A stretch of 64,000 bases of DNA from Opeltia flavorubescens (taxonomy: Eukaryota; Ascomycota; Lecanoromycetes; Teloschistales; Teloschistaceae): assembly GCA_000442125.1 (NCBI GenBank), contig KE546975.1, forward strand, positions 62,001-126,000. The letters run 5' to 3'. The notes beneath the pieces were generated by a model that was not told the origin of the DNA, did not search any database, and was given only the letters and a program-made list of their open reading frames with translations. Position 1 is the first letter of the stretch. Each line of letters begins with the position of its first letter. Both the position numbers and the translations under genes were made by a program. Shown piece after piece: positions 57,057-64,000 of this stretch.

Positions 57057-57674
57057 ACATTTACCTAAGCAGGCGAAGGATGGAACGCGGAAATACAAGA
57101 AGATCACGAAGCGTCAAGGAATTTGAAACGTTGGATGTATGTGGATGAGCACAAGGTAAAGCTTGTGTTGTCAGGAAGTTGAGCTGGAAGGAAGCTGAGG
57201 TAAAGCTGGAAAGATGAGCGGCCGGGGGACTAACGCGAAGTAAATTAGGCATGATTACGTGAGATACGCTTACCGTTCGTGTTCTCGCTCGCCAAGCCAA
57301 CAGCAAGTCTGCCGAGATGTTGGTGAGGCTACTGTTCCTCCATTCCCCCATCCATTCGGCGAATTCTTGAAACAAGATGAGATTCGATACGATATCCAGC
57401 AGATCGATAGCCTCTCGCTAAACGCTGACACTATGTGGGTCCAATTGGCCGCTCACCACATGGCGGCGCAGTCTAGCTACGACCTATCCAACACATATTC
57501 TTTCCATGCTCCTACCTGTGATTTGGCCTCGTTCAGATGGCCACGGACTTCCGATAACTACGAGGACTCCGGCTGGGCAGAGTTTCTTGTTCCTCCGAGT
57601 TGACTACAATGATAGTACAGACTCAATCGTGAAGGAGTCTTGCCCTTCTAAGGCCTTGTGTGAATCAGGAACTG

Positions 57675-59320
57675 ATGGCAATGTCGAATCTCAGTGAGAG
57701 CCGAAAGGCATCGCAGTACCGCATACTGGTCATCGCTACTGCTGGAGGCCAAACAAATGCTGGTGAGTGGACCTTCAAAATGTCGACGCTGGACTTATGC
57801 TGATTTGTGTAGCGCCTGTGCTTGAAATCGGCAAAATACTGGCAGCTCGAGGATACATTGTCGACTTTGGCACCCTTCAGGGCCAGGAACATTTCGCAAA
57901 ACCGTACGAATTCATCTCTTGCGTCCATACATTGGGTCCTGGTGTTCCTGTCGATGTCGAAGAGCGCGAATACCTGCGTATGACCGAATGGGACATTGCG
58001 AAAGGCTTCGGGCCAGTCATGCAGACCAAACAATTCCTCGACTCGTCCTGGCCTTATGTACATGCAAGTCTGTCTGCCATCATGGCAGATCCGTCACGAA
58101 GACCGGACTTGATCCTTGGTGACTATCTGGTGGACGCAGTGCGAGATATGCAGATTGAGCATGACCTTCCAATAGCCATGCATTGGCCACAAATGCCTTT
58201 CATGGCTCTTCCCGCAAGCTACATCCCTGGTCACGCCGGTCTGCAAATCGAAGTAATGACATCGGAACACGCCACCATACGACAAAGATTGATCAATGAG
58301 CTCGTCCCGCTAAGGATAGCTCCCGCTGCAATACGGTACAAGAAGTGGATGCGCCAGATGAGAAAAAGAGCAGGTGTCAATCATATGCTGGACGCGCCAA
58401 AAAAGCCTGATCATTTGATGCTTGTCAACTCCTTCTTTGGGGTCGAAGTGCCGAAAGATCTTCCTCCCAATGTTGCAGCTATTGGTCCTGTGTTGGCCGA
58501 TACATATGATCCGCTTGATACTGAAATGGCCCAGTTTCTTGACGAACATCAGAGGGTCTTGTACATGGCGCTTGGTACCCACGTCCTCCTCGGTGGTGCC
58601 GCATTGGAGAAAATACTTGAAGGCGCCATGGCATGCCTGAGCGCAGACTTGATCGATGGAGTCGTATGGTCTATTCGAGGCATGGCTCGACGACAATTTG
58701 ACGTGGACAATATGGTTCGCACATCCTCGGGGAAATATGCCTCGATTCAAGAATTACTGGATGGTCTGAATCCAGATTTCCGATTCCTCGAGTTTGCCCC
58801 ACAACGGGCGTTGCTTGCTCATCCCAATACTCGTTGCTATCTGACTCATGGCGGCGCTTCCAGCACAAACGAATCTGTCTACCATGGTGTACCTACCGTT
58901 ACAATTGGTGTGTACTTTGACCAGCTTCAGAACGCTATCAGGCTTCGGGATGCTGGGGTTTCTGTTCCACTCGACAAGCACAAGTTCACTTCGCAAGATC
59001 TCATCAGTGCAATCGCCAGCATCATGCAAGACGAGAATGGCTATTTCAAACAAAATTGCCAACGCCTAAAAAACGTTGCTGGTGTGGCTAGCCGTCGGAA
59101 GTTCCTGGCCGCGGATATGATAGAGGAGACTCTCTTCGATCACCTTGGTAGGCGGAGTGGTTCGGATAGCAAGCGACCGTTTCACCTCCAGACAGCTGAC
59201 ATGAGAATGCCATTTTGGAAGGCAAAGAATTGGGATCTTTTCGGTCTTGTTGGAGGATTCGCTATGCTGGCGTTAGGGGTGATCATTGCCCTACCAGTTG
59301 CACTGGTCAAAGCTCTGTAG
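57675..59320 (+). CDS. UDP-glycosyltransferase (GT1-like) with C-terminal membrane anchor
   Basis: GT1 enzymes move a sugar from a UDP-sugar to a small acceptor. Exons 57675-57762 and 57813-59320, with a 50-nt intron (GTGAGT...GTGTAG), give 531 residues. The N-terminal acceptor half starts YRILVIATAGGQTNAAPVLE, with IGKILAARGYIVDFGT. The C-terminal donor half has the UGT signature region RFLEFAPQRALLAHPNTRCY then LTHGGASSTNESVYHGVPTV with His375, then TIGVYFDQLQNA. Residues about 505-529 (LVGGFAMLALGVIIALPVAL) are a transmembrane segment at the very C-terminus, so the enzyme is probably held to the ER or another membrane with the catalytic part in the cytosol or lumen. A second in-frame ATG lies two codons downstream. 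Position next to the PKS suggests glycosylation of the polyketide. Confidence 0.85.
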
Positions 59321-59767
59321 AGAAATGCGCCTGGCTCGTCTGCCGGCAGTCATTGCATTCAATAAACACCGATACCATCCAGGCATTAATTCCTCAGAGC
59401 TCGTGACTTCTGGGTGAGATGATGTCCACCTGTCGAATCTGTCGTAAATGAAATGGGCGTTTGATGCTTTTTGAAGCACTGCAATTTACAAGGGAGAAAT
59501 AGCGCGATGGCTGACTCCGACCAGGCGCTGTGCATGTTGGCTTTCTGGGCTAACTCGTTTGATTATGACGTTATGATCAGCTCCACCAATCTTGCGAGGA
59601 AAGTGGCATCACCTGCAGAGAGCGACATGACATAGGAAGATATCGATCTACTTAATTGGGTGTTCGTTCAATTTCCGGAAGTCTATGTACAGCATGAAAA
59701 TCATTCCTGGTCCTTCTGCGAGAACCTTCATCGTAGCCATCAACTCGAAATCAATGGGTTACACCAC
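59321..59767. other. Convergent 3' intergenic region
   Basis: About 450 bp between the 3' ends of the glycosyltransferase and RTA1-like genes. Nothing recognised. Confidence 0.4.
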
Positions 59768-60684
59768 TCATTTTTCTTCATTGAACACCTTTTCCTGATC
59801 TGCCTTTCGAAGCAACTCTCCTGGGTTCAAGACATTGAAAATGAATAACGCCACCAGAATCATAGCAGCATCAAGCGCAATAAAGTAGCGCTCCACCGTG
59901 ATCAAGTTGCCTCGCCAACCCTGTAGCAATTCGATGGTCCGGTAGACGCTTCTGACTAGGATGGCAGCCACTGAGAAGGTCGTTGCACCGCAGAGCAGCG
60001 ATAAAGGTCTCGAAGCCAAGATTTGCTGCCTAGCCTTGAGAACAACGAGGGAGAAGAGCAGCTCAAAAACGATGATGGCGACCAGCTGGAAGATGATACC
60101 GGCGACCATGATGTTGGTGCCAACCGAGGTGTCGGTACCTTTGGAGAAGCCAGCGGCTGCCTTGCCTCCACCGGCGGCCTGAACTGCAAGAGATATGATA
60201 TCCACCGTGATGAATATGTAGAGGTACGTCTTGGGCCGAATGAGCGATTTGTCTGTGCCGACGATGGGAAGAATGCGGGAGAGAATAACGTAAATTCCCG
60301 CGGTAATGAATGTAGGAGCTGTATCGCACAGGGTTTATCAGCGATTGCACTCTTGGATTTAGGAGTGCTGGACTTACATATGATGAGCGTGGAGAGTTGC
60401 AGTTGGAACAGCGGAACCGAGTATGAGCATCCTGTAGCTACTGCCCTTCCCACCCAACCAATCACTTCACCCAATGCACCGACAGCAAAAACCCAGAGCC
60501 ATTTAGTACGGGTTTTGTATGCCTGAAAGGCATGCCAGAGCATGGTCAAACCAAAAAGTACGCTGAAGACGGCACCGGGAGCAACAGAGGGGAGATATCC
60601 ATATGGATTGTCCTCCCGGGGATCATAACCGCGGCAAGTACCTTCAGCGAGGATTCTCTGCTGAGCATATGGTGTTGAAGGCAT
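59768..60684 (-). CDS. RTA1-family membrane protein
   Basis: Exons 60684-60378 and 60318-59768, with a 59-nt intron (GTAAGT...ATACAG), give 285 residues. There are seven hydrophobic segments, among them VAPGAVFSVLFGLTMLWHAF, WLWVFAVGALGEVIGWVGRA, TAGIYVILSRILPIVG, IFITVDIISLAVQAAGGGKA, GIIFQLVAIIVFELLFSLVV and FIALDAAMILVALFIFNVLN. GYDPREDNPYGYLPSVAPG, DIISLAVQAAGGG and TIELLQGWRG are typical of the RTA1/RSB1 family of fungal lipid-translocating or drug-tolerance proteins. The frame opens at TTG upstream, but the first ATG (60684) fits the family. In cluster 2 it could export or protect against the polyketide; that is inference. Confidence 0.88.
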
Positions 60685-61785
60685 GTTGATTGAGCGGAGA
60701 GAGCACAATTTAATTCCGCTCTATGTGGAGTCGGAAAGAGTCGAGAAGGATTTCCAACAGCAGCGATGGTTGTTGTTAACCATTGCGGATGCCCCTCACT
60801 TGGATGACAGAATGCTGGATTGACGCAACCGTACTCGTGCTCGTACGATAAGACGCATATGATTGACTTGGCAGCGTCATTGATAGGTGAATCTGGTGTA
60901 TGAGATCGACATACGCACATGGCCAAGACGGCGACTTCTCTTGACAATGATTGGTGGACTACCATCACCTCAAACTTTATAGGCGCCCTGTCAGACGGCT
61001 CGGCCCGTCATTCTCCCACACTATGATTAGGCGAGATCTCCACTATCTGGAACCAATCTGACGCTATCTCTACCCGAAGGATGGCGAACACAAGGCTGCA
61101 GGGATCGATCTCATGGATCATCCTGCCATGCCACCTCACCAACCTCCGGTCGATCCGAAGGATATGGCGTTTCATACCCGTCAGCCTTGCTGCCTATCAC
61201 CCCGTGGCCGGCTTACTTTATGATCTCATCTGTCATGCTCTTAGGATTCGGCAATTGAGGTATCGAGATGAGGCTCTTGTTTCATCCTGATCCTAGCGGA
61301 TGCGGAGTGGTGGCCGTCCCCACTAGAAGGATGGCCATTATCACCATCCTTGGGTGATAGATTGCCATGGCTAGAATCCTGAAATACGCTAGACTTCGGT
61401 TCATTCCGAACTTACACAATCTTGGAGGCCTGAGTTTGTAAGATGAATGACCTATGGATGTGTGCTCTACTGGCGTTGGATTTATCTTGGCTTAATCCGG
61501 TGCATCCTTCGGGCCATGGCAATGTTGGTGATCGCCATCTTTCAACCGCATTACCCTATATTTATCTGGAAATACGATTAGCCAAGGCAATCCCAGCTGA
61601 ATACATTCCCAAATCAACCACTTACTTCTAAGCTGAGATCACGTCTTTTGTGATACCACATGCTACATGCACTCCTGCGGTTCAGCATGCTACCTCAGAC
61701 GGCTTTGTCAGCCGCATGAGTCTCTTCCTTAAGTCCATGTAGCGTCACCCACTCTCGGTGAGTTCTTTGACCAACTCGAACCTTC
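60685..61785. promoter_or_regulatory. Divergent promoter region: RTA1-like and Zn2Cys6 regulator
   Basis: About 1.1 kb between divergent starts. It contains an inverted repeat GACGG-N6-CCGTC (60994-61009) and two copies of TCAGACGGCT (60991-61000 and 61695-61704). No gene supported in it. Confidence 0.5.
60994..61009. promoter_or_regulatory. Candidate regulator site, GACGG-N6-CCGTC inverted repeat
   Basis: Perfect 5-bp inverted arms with a 6-bp spacer, sharing the half-site with the PKS promoter element at 57046. The left half lies within TCAGACGGCT, which occurs again 82 bp before the regulator's start. Could be the binding site of the cluster regulator. Confidence 0.35.
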
Positions 61786-63018
61786 ATGTCCAGCTCCAAG
61801 TCACAGGAAGCCCCGCCCCGCGAAGCCTGCGATGAATGCCACACTCGGAAAATTCGTTGCCCGTCGGCCACATCTGGTGCATGCCTCAATTGTCGTACTA
61901 CCGGCCGTATCTGCACCTTCAGCCCACGCAAAGGAATGGGACGTCCAAAGAATAGCGAGAGGAAGAAATCAAGGAGGTCAGATGTGATCTCACCGCCGAC
62001 TCCCAATGACGCTGTTACTGCTTTACCCATGCAACAGACCAATGGCAATACCGCAACGGGACCAAATTCGCTCGGCGGACACGACTTCTTCCAGGACTTC
62101 TCATACAATGCCACCGAGTGGATTCCAAGCACTGCCCAAGAACACAATATCATGTCCAATAATTCCTACAGAAGCTACTCGACATCGAACATCTCCGCTC
62201 CAGCCGTCTATCAGGATCACACGGTATATCACCAAGATCCAAACGATTACTCAAGCACAAACTCCACAATGAGCGATTTGTTTCACCCCTGTGCGACAAC
62301 GGCAACAACAACACCGGCTGAAAGTGTGAGTTCGGGACATACACCCAATCAACCCGCCGGCCTGTCCCGGAACCCTTCCCAAGACATCTTCACCCGCTTA
62401 TCAAGCATCCAAATGGGATTGTGGAAGCGGAAGGACCACCACGGGCAGAATCACACTCACACCTCGCAAGATTACCCCGATGCAACCTCTTCAAATGGGA
62501 GAATCGATGATTTCATCCAAACGGCATCGGACATCTGTAGTATTGCCGAAGCTGGCTGGAATCACCACAATGCAAGCTCCTCATCAACAAACGGGACATC
62601 CTCACATGAAGACTGTGAAGTGTTCTATTTCCAGCTGATGATGTCAGTTTCGGCAGCTCTCGATATACTAAGCAATATCGAGGGGCAGCAGCAGCAGTCC
62701 TCATCATCCGCATCCGGATCCGAAATACAAGAACAACATCAACAACAAAATAATTCACATCATCATCCCAATTTCATCCAAATGCGATCTTCATTCTTCA
62801 TACTCTCATCCCTGCAAGGCAATGAGCATTTGAATATGCTTCTCACATTAACAACACTTGATTTCTACCTTGGGCAAATGGCAACTGTACTGTCCAAGGT
62901 AGATATGGTTCCAAAAATCGATGGCTTACGCCAAGGTGTCGATGATGTGGTGAGGAGGATCCAGCAATTTCGACACTTTATATCAAATTCGCTGGGGGAG
63001 TTACGCGGAGGAGGGTGA
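61786..63018 (+). CDS. Zn2Cys6 transcription regulator (AflR-like layout)
   Basis: Single exon, 410 residues. The binuclear zinc cluster is near the N-terminus: Cys15, 18, 25, 33, 36 and 43 (C-x2-C-x6-C-x7-C-x2-C-x6-C) in ACDECHTRKIRCPSATSGAC, followed by the basic linker GRPKNSERKKSRR. The rest is Ser/Thr/Asn/Gln-rich with His and Gln runs, and a C-terminal helical region (FILSSLQGNEHLNMLLTLTT, LDFYLGQMATVLSKVDMVPK) similar in position to the C-terminal domain of AflR-type pathway regulators. There is no large fungal-specific middle homology region. A likely specific activator of the adjacent PKS cluster, by position and domain layout. Confidence 0.88.
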   Translation: MSSSKSQEAPPREACDECHTRKIRCPSATSGACLNCRTTGRICTFSPRKGMGRPKNSERKKSRRSDVISPPTPNDAVTALPMQQTNGNTATGPNSLGGHDFFQDFSYNATEWIPSTAQEHNIMSNNSYRSYSTSNISAPAVYQDHTVYHQDPNDYSSTNSTMSDLFHPCATTATTTPAESVSSGHTPNQPAGLSRNPSQDIFTRLSSIQMGLWKRKDHHGQNHTHTSQDYPDATSSNGRIDDFIQTASDICSIAEAGWNHHNASSSSTNGTSSHEDCEVFYFQLMMSVSAALDILSNIEGQQQQSSSSASGSEIQEQHQQQNNSHHHPNFIQMRSSFFILSSLQGNEHLNMLLTLTTLDFYLGQMATVLSKVDMVPKIDGLRQGVDDVVRRIQQFRHFISNSLGELRGGG

Positions 63019-63456
63019 TAAATAAAGTTGGTGTAGAACATAAATAGAGATATAAATGTGCATATGGGGCATATTTTGTAAGATTACTATGAAGTTCCTT
63101 CACATATCTCCACATATATCTTAAAATAAGTTTTTTTTCCACCCCGCTGGGTTCTTGTGCTATTGAACAAGACTCAGTTGTTGCCATAGGTTCACATGTA
63201 GATAAAGTCGTTGCATCGGCTTTGTTAAGGGCTAAATGAGGTGGTATGATGCATCCCATTGCAGCAAGACACGAGGCTGACCGATCCAATCCGATGCTAG
63301 CGTCTTACCACCAACATTGAGGCGTCTTCCAGAACAATTCTCTGCTCAAGGTCAGGATGCACACACACACCCAACTCTGAGATCTTTTAACATTTTATTC
63401 CTTATTTACATTTATTTTTTTCCAAATTCGACTAACATACACAAGAAAACCCCCCA
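63019..63456. other. Convergent 3' intergenic region
   Basis: About 440 bp between the regulator and the hydrolase 3' ends, AT-rich. Nothing recognised. Confidence 0.4.
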
Positions 63457-64000
63457 TCAACATTGAAACCTCACCTTCCCAACCGCCTCCTCCACCGCCC
63501 TACTCATCTTCCTCACCGCCCCGGCCTCCCTCACAACCTCATGCCCACCTCCATGATCCACCGTCACACTCCCCCACACACCCCCCAACTCCGCAAGCCA
63601 CATCCCCTGCTGGAAATAAGGATCTTTCTTCCCCACGATATTCACAGTGGGCACACCCATATGCAGTTTGCGCCCCAATCTTTGGTTGCCGGGGTGAAAG
63701 CGTCGAAGCATATGCATCCCATCTTCGAGACGGCCGGAGAAGCCCTGGGCGTGGAATTCCTGAATCACCGACTGCGCACCAGCGCTAGACTGCGGTATCT
63801 CGGTCTCGGTGTCAGATTCTGAGTCTGACGACTCCGGCGAAGAGGGTGCGGAGTCGAGGAAGCGGAGGCGCCCGCCGGGTGCTTTCCTAACAAGCACAGG
63901 CGGCGCATCAAGATCAAATGGCAAACTCGCACACAGGAAAATCGCCAATTGAAATAATGGTTCCGCAGAAGGGTCCTTTGCGCGCTGGAGCATTAGAGAG
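63457..64000 (-). CDS. FSH1-type serine hydrolase, C-terminal part (cut by right edge)
   Basis: The reverse frame runs from the window edge to TGA at 63457; the upstream codons (...SLMLQRAKDPSAEPLFQLA) stay open to base 64000, so this is the C-terminal 180 or so residues. VPTVNIVGKKDPYFQQGMWL with AELGG, then VDHGGGHEVVRE, hold the expected Asp and His of the alpha/beta-hydrolase triad of the FSH1 (Dfr1-like/OvcA) family; the nucleophile motif GxSxG would lie outside. AIFLCASLPFDLD is the strand after it in this family. A Ser/Asp/Glu-rich insert (SSPESSDSESDTETE) interrupts the middle. FSH1-type hydrolases release or edit polyketides in several fungal clusters, and this PKS lacks a thioesterase. 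Confidence 0.75.
   Translation of the reverse strand, partial: SLMLQRAKDPSAEPLFQLAIFLCASLPFDLDAPPVLVRKAPGGRLRFLDSAPSSPESSDSESDTETEIPQSSAGAQSVIQEFHAQGFSGRLEDGMHMLRRFHPGNQRLGRKLHMGVPTVNIVGKKDPYFQQGMWLAELGGVWGSVTVDHGGGHEVVREAGAVRKMSRAVEEAVGKVRFQC

Larger units (their letters stand above)
56373..57674. promoter_or_regulatory. Divergent promoter region: PKS and glycosyltransferase
   Basis: About 1.3 kb between the divergent starts. It holds a TATA element for the PKS and an everted CCG-N5-CGG site at 57046-57056. An open frame at 57259-57603 starts only at GTG and has no motif, so no gene is called. Confidence 0.55.

Noticed and set aside
57259-57603. 114-codon forward open frame in the PKS/glycosyltransferase promoter
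   Set aside because: Begins only at GTG, has no motif and no good splice partner.
61081-61631. Forward open frames upstream of the Zn2Cys6 regulator
   Set aside because: Short, start at weak contexts and carry no motif; treated as promoter sequence.
1-64000. CRISPR arrays, rRNA genes and prokaryotic operon signals
   Set aside because: Looked for and not seen; the split genes and families are fungal.

Overview
The window is nuclear DNA of a filamentous ascomycete (Pezizomycotina). This rests on genes split by 46-100 nt GT-AG introns with CTRAY-type branch sites, fungal-only families (DMATS prenyltransferase, Zn2Cys6 regulator, RTA1, SAT4/rhodopsin-like, DUF7924, DUF7907, Fta2-like), a highly reducing polyketide synthase (PKS), and no operon or ribosome-binding-site logic. 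A plant- or litter-associated fungus, perhaps Leotiomycetes, is my guess only. Exon boundaries below were worked out by hand from splice signals, reading phase and family similarity. Single N bases occur at 13200, 13517, 31706, 36454 and 41833.

Left part (1-11000): the N-terminal end of a gamma-glutamyltransferase, an Fta2-like protein, a nuclease-fold-like protein, a local family of four related small genes (two forward, two reverse, facing each other at 4.5-7.1 kb, two of them damaged), a membrane RING protein and an uncharacterised LPPE-motif protein.

Metabolic cluster 1 (about 12-29 kb, possibly to 33.7 kb): aromatic prenyltransferase, phenylalanine/histidine ammonia-lyase, NRPS-like adenylation-thiolation-reductase enzyme, secreted GMC oxidoreductase, SAT4-type membrane protein and cytosolic GMC oxidoreductase, followed by a decayed glycosyltransferase, a small secreted protein and an NmrA-like protein. 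Read together, the enzymes suggest deamination of an aromatic amino acid to an aryl-acrylic acid, reduction of an aryl acid to an aldehyde or alcohol, aromatic prenylation and GMC-type oxidation. I do not recognise this combination as a described pathway.

Middle part (34-47.8 kb): secreted or surface proteins (a 380-residue unknown, a membrane-anchored aspartic-protease-like protein without the usual first DTG motif, a 350-residue unknown, a DUF7907-like protein), a DUF7924 protein, and a 639-bp foldback MITE with 5-bp target duplications.

Metabolic cluster 2 (48-64 kb): a complete highly reducing PKS (KS-AT-DH-MT-ER-KR-ACP, 11 exons, 2622 residues), a divergently transcribed UDP-glycosyltransferase with a C-terminal membrane anchor, an RTA1-family membrane protein, a Zn2Cys6 regulator and, cut by the right edge, an FSH1-type serine hydrolase. 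The likely logic is synthesis of a reduced, C-methylated polyketide, release by the hydrolase, glycosylation at a membrane, efflux or tolerance through RTA1, and control by the regulator. GACGG/CCGTC half-sites arranged as repeats lie in both divergent promoters.
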